64,000 nucleotides of DNA from Moringa oleifera (GCA_021397835.1 JAJFZO010000447.1:620001-684000); one strand, 5' to 3'. Positions 24,481 to 37,400 are shown, counted from the stretch's first letter. Translations and numbers: made by a program. Notes: generated by a model not told the origin, from the letters alone.

Positions 24481-25990
24481 CACAGATTTTCCTACAAATA
24501 AATACTATTTATTATTTAATTATCATTACATTTAATTGTGTTTCTTGTATTTTTATGACTACTTTCTTTTGAATATTTGGTTTAATGTGTGTTTTCTTTT
24601 ATTTTTATAATACAAGTTTATTTTTTTATCTTATAATTAAGGCTTATGTATTTTTTGTGTTTACTTGAAAAACCACAGATATTGGTCTAAACATTTATGA
24701 TGAAGATCTTTACTTAACAAATAGTGCAACGATGCATTTGATACTTAAACACAAGAATATATTTCTTAAGTTTGACACTCTTAAGTATTTCTAATATCAT
24801 TAAAGGCTTTGAAAGAGTTAACCTTCAGGTGCCTAGAGAAACAAAATGATAATTCAATGCTTTATTCTTTCTTAAGTCTAAGAAAACCTACTAAGTTTTA
24901 GAGACATACGCTATAATGGTCACCATACTGAGACAATCAAGAATATCTCTACATCACATCTATTCTCTTAACTATATATATATATTGAAAAAGATACCAA
25001 CTCTTTCTTCAGGCTTATACTGTACATATCTTAGTCTTATTTGAAATAAATGTTCTAGTAAACCAAAAGTTTGTAGATCCAAGCACCTCTGTTACTTGGT
25101 ATAATCCATTAGGCCACCAGGATCATCCATAATGAGAAAAATTCTTAAAAATTCATATGAGCATTCTTTAAAGAACGAAAAGATTGTTCAATCTCATGAA
25201 TTCACATGTGCTACTTATTCATAAGAAAAAATGGTTACTAAACCATCACTAGTTAAAGTCTTTCCTTAGATCTTACTTTTTTGGAACTCATTCAAGGTGA
25301 CATATATGGACTTATTCACCCACTATCGAACCATTTAGATATTTTATGGCATTAATAGATGCATCAACTCGATAGTCTCATATTTATTTATTTTCTACTC
25401 GCAATATAGCAGTTGTGAGATTTTTTACTCCAATAATTCAATTATTTTTATAGATTTTAGACCATGTAATTAAGATAATTCATCTTGACAAAGCTATTGA
25501 ATTTACATCTCAAATGTTTAATGATTATAGTATGACAATTGGAATAGTCATTAAACACCCAATCACCTGTGTGTGTGTGTGTATACACACAGAAAAATTT
25601 AGTTAAATTTTTAATTAAAAGTCTACAATTAATCATTAGACCATTACTTATACGATAAAACTCCTACATCTACTTGGAGACATGCCATTTTACATGCAGT
25701 AACACTTGTTCACATAAGATCAATATCATATCATAAATACTTTTAGTTGTAATTAGTATTTGGTTAGGAACCTAATATTTTTCATCTACAGATATTTGGT
25801 TGTGCGGTCTATGTTCCCCAATTGCTTTACTATAATGCACTAAGGTGGGACTACAGAGAAGGTTGGGAATATATGTTGCATATAAATCACCTTTTATTAT
25901 TAAGTATCTTAAACCATTCACAGTTGATCTTTCTATGACTAGATTTCCCGATATGAATTTGATAAGATAATTTTCTAAACTTTAAGGGAG
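24481..25990 (+). pseudogene. Copia element 1 protease and integrase, disrupted
   Basis: Near 24690-24790, LYLTNSATMHLILKHKNIF matches the copia protease start (normally D-S-G/A-A-T/S). Further on, LELIQGDIYGLIHPLSNH (about 25285-25340), LTKLLNLHLKCLMII or its other frames (about 25480-25530), and VFGCAVYVP-like remnants (about 25790-25830) follow the integrase core. Frame changes are frequent. Confidence 0.65.
25569..25592. repeat. (GT)n run with a palindromic end
   Basis: A run of GT repeats passes into TATACACACA, forming a short inverted repeat, inside the integrase remnant of copia element 1. Confidence 0.7.
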
Positions 25991-26579
25991 AAAATAAGAA
26001 GAAAAACTTTGAAAAAAAGTCTTGGAACATATTATCCTTGCTATATTTTAATCCAAAGATAAAACAATGTGAACTAAATTTTTAAAAGATCATTCCTTTA
26101 TAAAGATTAGCCAATCAATTACTTCATGCATTTAATAATCTAAATAAAGTGATAAAGTCATACATTCCAATTGTAAATGCTCCAACATGATTTGATGTCC
26201 TTGCAAAACCAATCATAGTAAATGAATCTCACCTTTATTTAAAATGAGAGACTAATTGATTTCAAAAATAAAAATCCTTGAAAAAGGAGATGAGTTGTTA
26301 ATCAAAACAGTCCAATTGAATAAAAAGATATACCAAATGAAGTTATAAGCAATCATAAACCAAAGAAGAGATTCAAATACTTGATCATGATGAAAATATT
26401 AAGGTCTCATTAAATTATGCCAATACTAAAAAAAGATGAAATTGAAAAGATATGGTTGTTAACAACATTTTATATATACTATAGAGCTAGCATATACTGT
26501 AATGCTAGATGTTATAACAGAAAATGAAGATCTTGAACCAAAAACTATTGAAAAATATCAATGTAGACATGACTGGTTC

Positions 26580-27300
26580 AAATAGGTAGATATAATTCAA
26601 ATTAAGTTAGACTCACTTGCGAAATATGAAATATTTGGGCCAATAGTCCAAATACTAGAGGTATAAAACCAACGGGATATAAATGGGTCTTCGTGAAAAG
26701 AAAAATGAGAAAAATGGGATTGTAAGATATAAAGTGAGACTTGTTGCTCAAGGTTTTTCATAAAGACCTGGTATTGATTATGAGGAGACATATTCTTTTG
26801 TAGTGGATATAGATACACTAAGATTTCTTATTTGTCTATTAGTTCATAAAAATCTAGAAATTTCTTATGGATGCGATTATAGCTTATTTACATGGTTCAC
26901 TTAATAGTAATATTTACATGAAAATCCTAAAAGAATTTAAAATACTTGAAACATGTAATTCAAGTTTCAAAAAAAAAATGTATTCTATTGTTTAGGTTAA
27001 AACAATTTAGACGCATGTGGTATAATTGCCTTAATGAAATAATAAGAACGATCCTATTTGTCCATGCATTTTTATTAAAAAAAAAAAAGTCTAATTTTGG
27101 GTTATTATAATTATAGTACATGTTGATGACCTAAATATTGTGGGTACTCTTAATGAACTCCCTAAAGCAGTAAATTATTTGAAACAAGAATTTGAGATAA
27201 AAGACTTAGAAAAAACACAAAATTTTGTTTCGGCCTACAGAAGAAGCATCTAGTAGATGGAATTCTTATTAATTAATTGATCAACTTATAAGAAAAAGGT
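26580..27300 (+). pseudogene. Copia element 1 reverse transcriptase, disrupted
   Basis: The region starts with pieces like GYKWVFVKRKMRKMGL and VRYKVRLVAQGF in shifted frames, and includes the catalytic box IVVHVDDLNIVGTLNE at about 27113-27160 (HVDD at 27119-27130, where copia elements have Y-V-D-D or similar), then LKQEFEIKDLEKTQNF. Stops and indels make it inactive. Confidence 0.7.
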
Positions 27301-27439
27301 TGTAAAATAGTTAGATATGGATAAAGCATATCCATTATGTACCACAATGGTTGTTCGAATTACTCGATGTGAAAAATAATCTTTTAAGACATCAAAAAAA
27401 TAATAAAGAAATCATAGGTCCTAAAGTACCGGTGCAATA

Positions 27440-28090
27440 ATGTATCTTGTAAATAATACACGATCTGATATAGCTTTTATTGTAAATTTGTTAGCAAGAT
27501 ACAATTCTTTTTTAACATGAAGACATTAAAATGAAATTGAACACATATTTTGTCACCTTTAAGGAAAAATTGACATGAGGTTATTTTATTCTAATAAATC
27601 TGTGACATAATTAACTACTTATGCTGATGCAGGATATTTATCTCATCCACACAAGGATCAATCTCAGTCAAATTATTGATTCACTTATGGTGGTATTGCT
27701 ATATCATATGTTTAACAAAGCAAACTATTTTAGTTACTTCTTCAAACCATATTGAGATTCTTGCCACCCACCAAGTAAGCTGAGAATGTGTATGATTGAG
27801 ATCAATGATTCAACATATCCAAAAGAAGATATGTGGTTTATCAAAAATCAACACCATCCTTACAACAATATATGAAGATAATATTGCATGTGTAGCTTAA
27901 TTAAATGGATGATACATTAAATGATATAGAACAAAACATACCTTACTAAAGCTTTTTTTACTCATGATCTCCAAAGACATAGTGATATTAAATTTGCAAC
28001 TGATTCCTTCCAATTAATTTGATAGACTTATTTATTAAAAGCATCACCAACTTAAAGATTTGAGAAACTGAGACATAGTATAGATTTGTG
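27440..28090 (+). pseudogene. Copia element 1 RNase H, disrupted
   Basis: ADAGYLSHPHKDQSQSNY (about 27623-27676) and GGIAISY are the usual first half of copia RNase H. IHIQKKICGLSKINT-like and TIYEDNIACVA pieces (about 27810-27900) and a TKHTLLKLF remnant (about 27930-27955) follow. The order and spacing are right, the frame broken. Confidence 0.7.
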
Positions 28091-28317
28091 TTGACATATG
28101 GATGTTATATAATAATGAGGAGAATTAAGACGTACAGTATTCTTTTTTCTTGACCATGTTTTTTTCTATTGGGTCTTTTCTGAGCAAAATTTTTAATGAG
28201 GCAGATTGTCAACGTATAGTTACATAAGAATAATGTACTATTTTATTAAGATTTTTCTTTCAGAGGTTTTTCTTTTTAGCAAAGGTTTTAATGAAGTATA
28301 TTCTTTACGCATGAACA

Positions 28318-28329
28318 TCTAAGGGGGAG
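28318..28329 (+). other. Polypurine tract of copia element 1
   Basis: CTAAGGGGGAG stands directly before the 3' LTR, the usual plus-strand primer of plant copia elements. Confidence 0.8.
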
Positions 28330-28634
28330 TGTCGTAAATATTGCAATTTATGGATGTTTATTTATTTCTCATGTATCAAGGTAACACTCCTCATTCTCAC
28401 AATTTTTATCTCCCAATAACATAGACCGACGGCACCATTTAACGTTACCATTAATTTATGTCTTTTCATTATTCATTAAGAGACGTAAAAATAAAAGAGG
28501 TAAAGTTGTATGTTCACAACGAAAAACATATATGAATAAAAAAAGAAGATTGCTCTTTCTTATTATTATGTTGTAAGCATCTCTATTTTCTCTATTTGAT
28601 ATTAGTTCCTTTATTATTATTTTTCTTTATAATA
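28330..28634 (+). repeat. 3' LTR of copia element 1
   Basis: This is about 305 bp starting TGTCGTAAATATTGCAATTT, aligned with 22230-22564. Its end, ATAATA, has diverged from ATAACA of the other copy. Confidence 0.75.
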
Positions 28635-28639
28635 GAAGT

Positions 28640-29309
28640 ATGTTTTTAATTAAATAAATTTATTGTTCAGTTCAACTCATGTAAATCTTTGAAAATTGGA
28701 AACTATAACTAATGTAACAATCAAGCAATTTTGAAAAATCCAAACAAAAAATGAACACAGAAAGGAAGAAGAAACAAGTAACCAATTTTGGGGTGAGTTT
28801 CACCGTTTGGATCGGTTTTGGTTGTCTTGACTCAAGAGACAAGAAACCAACAAATAGAACGTCAATATTCCCACGTTGATAAGATAATGCCCACGGTGTT
28901 ATATATGATAAAGCAAGTGGAAGTGCCCATTGTATTATGACAAAATTACAGAGCAACCCAGCATAGATTTTGGAATTCATGGCATCATCGCCTCATATAT
29001 ATGTTCAGAAATATAAACCAAACGTACCTTGTCTCCTCTCTCCCCCCTTTTGGGTGTGTGTTCTGTATTGACACAAGCCATGTTTTACGTGGACGGAGGT
29101 TTGAATATGTCCACCCCTTGAAAATCCTGCAACAGGCCTTTCCCTTGTCTTGCAACAACATAAGGTTGACAGCCTATCTCTCTCTTTACCAAGAAAAATA
29201 TTAATCTTTCTCTCGAACCAAACGATCCTGGTAATGAACAAAATGGACGAAGGGAAGGACAAGACATTGAACGAAGTTGCAAGTATTTGATCTTTCCTGG
29301 AATACCCAA
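28640..29309. other. Upstream region of the two-pass membrane protein gene
   Basis: This stretch separates copia element 1 from the next gene and should hold its promoter and 5' UTR. A TATA-like ATATATAT lies at about 28994-29001, and a CT-rich run at about 29032-29050 is typical of plant 5' UTRs. A minus-strand open frame of 102 codons (28672-28980) is hydrophobic in parts, but I do not recognise it and it may be chance. Confidence 0.4.
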
Positions 29310-29819
29310 ATGCCTGTGCCAGATCCTAGGGCCGGGCAGGCATTCATATGGATCATCAGTTGCTTCCTGTTTATCTGTATAGCCATTGGAGGCATCCTCC
29401 TTATAGCCTACTTACTCCACCCTGGATCACCAGCTTGGCTTCCTTATGTTGGGGTGTTCCTGGTATGCCTACCTTGGATGTTTTGGTTCGTCACTTTCTT
29501 GTATCGACTTGTTTCAAGGGCTTTTGGATTCAGGATGGTGCTTGGTTGGAACAGTGGCGGTGTTGGAGGTAGCCGAGGCGGTGGTGGTGGTGCAAATGCT
29601 GACACAACAGGACCTGTAACATCTGATGAACCGGAGACAGCAGAATTCCCGGAGGTGACGCCAAGACGTGTCCAATTTGGGGAACCAGTGGTGCTGGGCG
29701 AAAACAATGATGCTAGCCATGAAGGGAAGAATAGGAAGAGAAGCAACTCGTCTTCAAGCAGTTCAAGCATTGCTTCGCACGAGAGCGAAATGCCATTAAC
29801 CATATCCATGGCCCCCTGA
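29310..29819 (+). CDS. Small two-pass membrane protein of unknown function, 169 residues
   Basis: This is a single intact exon. The ATG at 29310 (MPVPDPRAGQAF) is chosen because the frame upstream of it has no ATG. Two strongly hydrophobic segments, at about residues 11-36 and 43-66, should cross a membrane, followed by a basic RLVSRAFGFR. The C-terminal half is hydrophilic: a Gly-rich run at about 81-95, an acidic stretch, a basic patch (GKNRKRS) and a run of Ser. I believe similar proteins with the PDPRAG start are common in land plants and lack an assigned function, but I cannot name one. Composition and lack of stops over 510 bases argue for a real gene. The hydrophilic tail could be cytosolic and phosphorylated; that is a guess. 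Confidence 0.75.
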   Translation: MPVPDPRAGQAFIWIISCFLFICIAIGGILLIAYLLHPGSPAWLPYVGVFLVCLPWMFWFVTFLYRLVSRAFGFRMVLGWNSGGVGGSRGGGGGANADTTGPVTSDEPETAEFPEVTPRRVQFGEPVVLGENNDASHEGKNRKRSNSSSSSSSIASHESEMPLTISMAP

Positions 29820-31300
29820 TCCATCGGTCAAGCAAATTGGGCTATAGAAAAGTTTTCTCCAGGTTTCACCAGGAAAGGCATGCATATTTTTTGTTTCTCT
29901 ATGCCTAGATATAATATTTCCACGGCTGAAGGTTATACTCATCTTTAAATATCCCAGGTGTTGCCTGAATCTCAGAACCTGAATCAATCTTTGAACCTGT
30001 AGGACAACAAATCATCTTTAAGAAATTTATCAGATACTAACAAGATGCACCAATTTGGAAAGCAGATTCTCATTAGCTTAATGGTTCTTTTCTTGAGCTT
30101 ATTGTGGAAATCCACATGTAATTGGAGCTGGAGACTTATTATTAGAAGCTCTGGAAACAGTCTCTGAAGCTTGAAATCTTTTCTGGCTCCCTTCCACAGC
30201 ACCAGCCCACTTGTTTTTAATTAACCTTGTGTCCTTCCAGGTAGTGGTTTAAGCAATCTTCTCAGATTGAATTTTTCCATAAAATAGTACATCAAGTGGA
30301 TATCAAAATCTAGGTTTCTTCTTCATTCATTATTTTTTAACGTTTATATTGATCATTGCAGAGACTTAATTCATCATTTGTAATTAAAAGTTTAGGTTGG
30401 ATGAAAGTTTTCGCATGCTGAGTTCTCCTGCATCATATGGATGTCCAGGACAGTATTATGTTGTATATTCAGCTGCGGTGGAATATGACTTTTTATGTCA
30501 AGCCTACTTCTCTGGTACATATATATATATATATATATATTTGTGCGTGCATATAAATATAAATACATATACACACGCACACACTTATAAATCAACTGCT
30601 TCATTAGAGAGCTTCATGTCAATTGCTATGTTATTCATTCTTATAATATTCGTGATCGGTGACTACTCCGGCCTGGCAATTTTTCCACTGTTTTTTCAAC
30701 TCTAAAACTAATAAATAAACATCATTGATATTAAGTTCTCAATTTGACATATAGGTGATGGCTATTAATATCTAAACCCAAGAACATTTCAGCTGCTTTG
30801 CATAAAAGAATTTGCATGCTCAAGTCAAGAATAAAAGGATGACTAAAACAAAATTTCCCTTAGATTTCCACCCTTATCTCATTTTGTTTTTTCATGGAAA
30901 AATGTACCAACGGGCAAGTTTAAAGCTTAAAATTTCATAGCTTTTGAAGTGCTTGAACTGGACATTGGTGCAAAGAATATTAGTCCTAGCATACTTTTAA
31001 CAATTTCAATCACAGAGCTTCCATGTGTAAGAGTTTGCAGTTCTTGAAACTGGTTACTTGCACAAAATCCATGAAAAGAAGACATTTTAAAGGTGCTTGG
31101 GAGTTGATATTGTGCTCATCAGCCTTGCATTCGGTATAAACGATGTTCATGTTAATCCTCTTTATCTTAGATAGTCCCCGAGTCCACATAGTAGCCCATT
31201 TCTCTCAGTTTCTTTTTGTTAGCCGTAATTATTTAACTGCAAGTTCCAGTACGTATGATTAAATTTCAAATGTCCCTGTAAGCGGGAAAGCAGACTCGGA
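29820..31300. other. 3' UTR and intergenic DNA before the CHR24-like gene
   Basis: The first few hundred bases are likely the 3' UTR of the membrane protein gene. Beyond 30240 I see AT-rich intergenic DNA with a microsatellite near 30517. An open frame of 102 codons from 30397 runs through the microsatellite and is not convincing. Confidence 0.45.
30517..30540. repeat. (AT)n microsatellite
   Basis: About twelve AT units, followed by a mixed TG/CA-rich stretch to about 30590. Confidence 0.9.
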
Positions 31301-31305
31301 AGCAC

Positions 31306-31312
31306 TATAAAA
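31306..31312 (+). promoter_or_regulatory. TATA box of the CHR24-like gene
   Basis: TATAAAA in the context CACTATAAAACCCC stands 98 bases before the start codon. That spacing would put the transcription start near 31340 and leave a 5' UTR of about 65 bases. Predicted from sequence only. Confidence 0.55.
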
Positions 31313-31403
31313 CCCCACCATTCATCATGCCACCAAAAGGACCTTTGCCCTCTCTGAAATCCCAAATATATATTTTGCCATTTCTTGATATTGAAGACGG
31401 AAA

Positions 31404-34400
31404 ATGGCAGACAAGAGCAGCAAAAGGAGGCCAATGAGCCTAAACGACAGTCACTATCGCTTCCTTCAAGAACTCTCCGCCCCTCCCAAACCCCCCTCTA
31501 CTCGTATGTTCTCTCTTACCTTCCTTTTCTGTTGTCTCTGGTTCAAATTCAAATTTGCATTAATACATATCTAACCATGATCTAATATGTTTAAAGGTAC
31601 AACGGAGCAAGAAGGCGAGCCTGTGATGGTTAAATTGGAGGGGCGACGTCGTCTCTGTAAAGCTTCGTCCAAAGAGGACCCCGTTGAAGACGATGATAGT
31701 ATCCTCCAGTTCTCTGGAATCACGGACTTCGATTCTCCTCCTGCTGGTACTCATTTTCATCGCCTCATTTAGGGTTTGGTTGAATAACTCAATTTTATAC
31801 ATGGGTGTGGTCTGGTACCCCTATTATACTCAATTAGAAATCCAGCTTTTTAGCTGAATCCTTGGAGTTCACTACTATCATCCTTCAGAAAGACCCAGGT
31901 TCAGTTTTGCGTGATTGGTTCCATAAATTGTTATAATCACATGAATATCTCTGTGTGCTTGCATGACTGTTTCTCTTTATCCCTTTGAGTAAATAGGTTA
32001 TGAGTTCTATGTTTTTACATGTATGCATACTTTTGCAGATGCAGGTGTATATGTGTTTCTATGTATGTGTATTAGTAAGGATGTACCTATGTATGTGTAT
32101 TAGTAAGGATGTACCTATCATTCTGTCTCCCCTTTTTTCGTCTCCCACCCTTCAAATTCTCTTGAAAATTATTGATTTTGATGCTATGCAAACAAGATCT
32201 GTCATGGCTTTGATTGTTCTATGAATACTAATTTGCATGTACATGCTTTTTCTGCATGAGTTCAAACGTTTACATTCTTATGGGACATAAATGCCCTTAT
32301 ATATGCTTATGTGAAATGGTTCATAATTTGTTGTTTGCATGGGTTGATGTTTGAACCAGTTAAAGAAGAGGCAAAACCTGTCAAGGTAAAGATGGAAGGT
32401 AGACGCCGACTCTGCAAAGTCTCATCTCGAGATGGTGATAGTGCTGGTAACAGAGCTGTGGTTGATGAACCAAAATTTTCTGACATTACCGATTTTGATT
32501 CGCCATTGCCACAGCCTAAAGAAGTGACAGAGAGTGATAATTATAGGGGAAAAAATGAAATTAGGGATATTTTAGATGACTTGAGCTCAAAGCTTGAGTT
32601 TTTGTCAATTGAAAGAAGGAAAGTCCCTCAAACAAATGATGTGGTTGATGAATTCTCGGTGATTAAGGATGAAGGAGCCGATAAGGAAAAGAGAGTTTTT
32701 GTTCCTGAATATGTCAGTGCTGAATCTTTGTTTTCTCTTGCATCTGATTCCTCGTCAGATGTGGCTAGAAAAATTGAAGTTGCAGTTGAGAAAGGAGTGT
32801 GTCGACGTGAAGAGAAGGGAAACTTCAGGGGTGAGTCTGAGGGTAATATTTTTGTTGATAGAGTTCATGGACCCGAGAACAATGGTGTACGTGAAAGGAA
32901 GAATGAATGCAGAACAGTGGAGAAGGATTTGTCCATAGGAAAATCTTTTGTGTCTAATGTTGAAGAAAAAGTAGGAGAAGAAGAAGAAGAGAAGAGTGAG
33001 TTAAGGATCCAGTTTGAAGGTGTTGCTTCTGCATGTCGGATTGATGAAATTAGAAACAATAGTCAAAGACCAAACAAAAGAGAACCTAAATTAGTGCATG
33101 AGAGATTAAGGTCAGTAGGACGATCTTCTCTGTCCAAACTTAGAGAAGAAGAGGAAGATGATGATGACTGTGTGCTTTTGAATGAGAAAGGGGCAGTTGA
33201 AGTGAAAAGGCATGGTGATAACCCCAAGTTATTTAATCAGTCCACTACACTCCATTTGGTGGATGATTATGGAGATGAGAATATTCCAGAGGATGAAGGG
33301 GCCATCACTTTAGTTGGACCAAAATGTACTTACATGCTACCAGGAAAAATTGCGACAATGTTGTACCCACATCAGCGTGAGGGGCTAAGGTGGCTTTGGT
33401 CCTTGCATTGTCAGGGAAAGGGTGGAATCTTGGGCGATGATATGGGGTTGGGGAAAACAATGCAGGTAAGAAGTCTACTGGAAGTCAACTGTTATGTTTA
33501 AACTGCTAATATCTGATACGACATTAATGTTTCAGTATGTGTACCATTGCAGATTTGTGGCTTTCTTGCTGGTCTGTTCAACTCCAGGTTGATCAAAAGG
33601 GCGTTGGTTGTGGCCCCAAAAACACTGCTCCCTCATTGGATCAGAGAATTATCTGTTGTGGGTCTTTCTGAAAAGACAAGAGAGTAAGGCTATTTGATCC
33701 ATCACTTTTAATATTGTGATATATTTCATATTGCTGAAAAAATAACACTTTTTAATATTGTGATATATTCAATATTGCAGAAAAATAACGCTTTTAATAT
33801 TTTGATATATTTCATATTGCTGAAAAAATAAATCTTTCATGAGTAGTAAGTAGTAACCACCTTTTGTACTTTCCATGCAGGTACTTTGGAACCTGTTCTA
33901 AGGCTCGGGAATATGAGCTTCAGTATGTACTGCAGGTCTGACATCTTTTTCTTTGTTGCTTACCCATTTCATTTAGTGATTTATCACTCTGTAGTTAGTG
34001 TAAGATGATTTAATGTCTTTTATCTCATGAAATCAAAATGCGTATACAAGTAGATGAGATGCAAAAACACATCTAGATTTTTCCCTTCAAGAGATCTTGT
34101 GCCTTTAAGGAAGTTGAATTGGTTAATGGAAGTATGAGATATCTTTCTCTTTGATATTCACCATTTAGCTTTTGACTTTCATATTTCATACTGGTTGAAG
34201 AAAGTAGCGCGTTTTTGTTAATTATTTTGTTTTATTTTATTGTTTTCATCGGAAGCTTCCTTTTTGAATTATCTTTTGAATTATAATTTCATAATGTTTC
34301 TTCTTTATGGTATTTTCTATGTGTGTTTTCCTTTTTGAATTGCATTTGTTTAAGGAATTGATATTATCTTGGTAGTTTATTATTGAACATCATAGTACAG

Positions 34401-37400
34401 TGACAGTTACTTTTTGTTGATTTTTGTTGCCTTCTTGTAGGACAAAGGTGTTCTTTTGACAACTTATGATATTGTGCGGAACAATTCAAAATCTTTACGG
34501 GGGAAGAATTATTTCAGTGATGATGATTGTGAGGATAGCATCACATGGGATTATATGGTTCTTGATGAGGTAGATATTCTAATGCCTCATGTCATAATTT
34601 GTAGTTCTTCTGGTTTACTTTATGAAATATTTAGTTACTAGCTGTTTTCTGTGCATGGATCTTCAATTATTTCTTTTGTGAGTTTCTATATTTAAATATT
34701 GGTTAAAATCTTTGTAATTTCGTATTGTGCCTTACAACTCGTATATCTTGTTTCATTCTTTGTGAATGTGTGTGCAAAAAAATAAACAATAAGAGAGATG
34801 CACTTAATTGTTGAAGAAAATCTGTATATGACGCGTACTGCAGTTTCAGTTGATGCAAAAGCAAAGCTCTATCAGGATTTCTCTTGTAACCAGATTTTGA
34901 CATGCAAAAGGACGTGCAGGTGCTATAATGTTCTGATTTTTCAGATTATTTTGTTAAAATAAGATAAAATAAGAAGATCACATGATGTAAGACTTGGTGA
35001 ACTTATGTACAAAAGAAAACTAGTTTTGTTGTGAAGCCGATTATTGGCTTACATCACCGAGGTGGGATTGAGGCACTTGAGGTGTCAATTAACCTGTTTA
35101 AAAGCCCAAATACCTGCTTCTTGTTCTTGCAGCTTCTCAGGAGTTCTATTTTCTTTTGTCCCTTCATTGCATTTTGGTTCCTCATGACAGTTACTAAAAA
35201 TTACTCTTTCTTTAAAAAAGAGGCACTAAAAGAAAATTTTTGGTAACATATTGCCAACCTCATTGATTGGTTGATGGGTAATTTTTTGGATAAAAATCAG
35301 AGGGCCAAGTCATTATTACATGCTTGTAAGTTAACAAAAATATTAAACTAAACTATATAGGTAATTAGATTTGTAAGAATTCATTTGTGGTGTGTGTAGG
35401 GAGCCTTGAGCTGTATCTATCAGATCAGGATCAGCATCATTTTGCTATTGAAGTGTCAGCCGTAGAAAAGCTTCAGGATTGTTCCTCAAAACTGTTATAA
35501 TTCTTTAATTTTTAGAATAGCTTTAGGAGTTATTCCAGATGCAAGTGTCTATGATGTTGAAACACAAACTTTGAACACAATTCCTCCTAGCTGGTCATAG
35601 GATCTTGGGATTTTTCTTTGAACATACTTTAAGAAAGAGAATGAATTTAGTATCCAGTCACAGTTTTAACCAAAAGAAATACTTACATGGAGATCCGAAG
35701 ACAGATTGCATATTCTTTGTTAATGAAGCAAAATTGAAAAATGAGTAGTCTGATAATAGAATATCTGCTGTTAATCAATAAAGTAATGTGATGCTTACTG
35801 AATACTTAAATTAATCATGTTAACATATCTTGCACTTGAATTGATTTGTACATGTAGTGCACATATCTTGCTCGATACTAAGTTTTCTGCTGCAGAGGAG
35901 AACCAGTATATATGAGCTCAAAGAACTATACTCTTCTCATCTATTGGATCAGAATTTTCTTCAACTTGACATGAAAGTTGTCTTTTTTATAATAACTATC
36001 CCTTCAATGGAGTTATGTACCATTCCAGGGGCATCTCATTAAAAATCCTAGTACACAGAGGGCCAAAAGCTTGCTTGAGATTTCAAGTGCTCGTCGTATT
36101 ATAATAAGTGGCACACCAATTCAGAACAATCTTAAGGTATCATCTTGGGCATTTGTATTCTAAATATTATGATTTTGTATCAGTCAGTATACTCTATTTG
36201 ATATCAGTATGTTTCAAGCATAACTTAGATGTCTCCTGTTTCTTTTTTGTGCTTTTGCTTCCTGTTACTTTGATGCAGGAATTATGGGCCCTGTTCAACT
36301 TTTGTTGCCCTGGCCTACTGGGTGATAAGAATTGGTAAATTATTTTATCAATACTTTTGTTGTCTTTGGTTAAGTTTGTGCTTCTTGTGGCATGAACCTT
36401 TGGAATGTTCTCAGGTTTAAGGAAACATATGAACATTTCATTCTCCGTGGAAATGACAAAAATGCTTCTGACAGAGAAAAACGTATTGGTTCAACAGTTG
36501 CGAAGGTGATATAATTGGTGTATATGCATTTCTTTCTGTTTCCTGCTGCATTGGGTTTAAATCCAGCATAGCATGTGTGACATGTTTTTTCTCCTCTGTT
36601 ATTTTAGTTTTCCCATGGATAGAAATAAATACTGATCAAGGCTTTCCATGACTTTATATCTTGCACCCTTGGTCTTCTTAAATGTTTCATTTCTGTGATT
36701 TCAAAGGCAATGACAGATATCATAGTACATGTTTCCAGCAAAGTAAATACATTACAACAGAAGATGCTCACAATGACTGTTCAACTTATCCTTTTTGCAA
36801 GTATTGGAGAATCTTGTTGCATGAGACTTTTTATTTTTCATTATAATAAAGTATTTATGACTGTTGCTCTGTTTTTGGCATTGCTGCATTAGATTCCCCA
36901 AAATGAAGAAACCGTTAATTGCATCTATTTTTTTTATTGTTAACAGGAGCTAAGAGAACGTATTCAGCCATACTTTTTGCGTCGCCTAAAAAGTGAGGTA
37001 TTTTGTGAAGATGATGGTGCAAGTGCAAAACTCTCTAGAAAGAATGAGATCATCGTGTGGCTAAGATTGACAAGTTGTCAGGTACATTTTGCTTAATGCA
37101 TCTAAATTTTCTTTCATCTCCAACAGTATTTTCATCTGAATTATTTGTCTTACAATTGTTATTTTGTGGTGCAGCGACAACTATATGAAGCTTTTTTAAA
37201 CAGTGAGCTGGTACTTTCAGCCTTTGATGGTTCTCCACTCGCTGCACTTACGGTACTTTTTTGCTTAACAGTATCGAGCTTCTTGCTTCTCCAGCTGATT
37301 TTTGGATTGATGTCGTGAAATTTCTTCTTAAGAATACATTCATAGACATGTGCATATCTATTTGTATGTATCACCCAAGGGAGGCACCTGGTATCTTGGG

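Larger units (their letters stand above)
22230..28634 (+). mobile_element. Ty1/copia LTR retrotransposon, complete but inactive
   Basis: Flanking direct repeats of about 305-335 bp begin TGT(T/C)(A/G)TAAATATT. Between them, in copia order, are gag, protease, integrase, reverse transcriptase and RNase H, all on the plus strand and all carrying stops and frameshifts. Possible target duplication: AAAGT at 22225-22229 and GAAGT at 28635-28639 (four of five). The gene order (integrase before RT) identifies it as copia. Confidence 0.85.

Noticed and set aside
29277..29309. Longer N-terminus for the small membrane protein starting at 29277
   Set aside because: The codon at 29277 is TTG. The first ATG in frame is at 29310.
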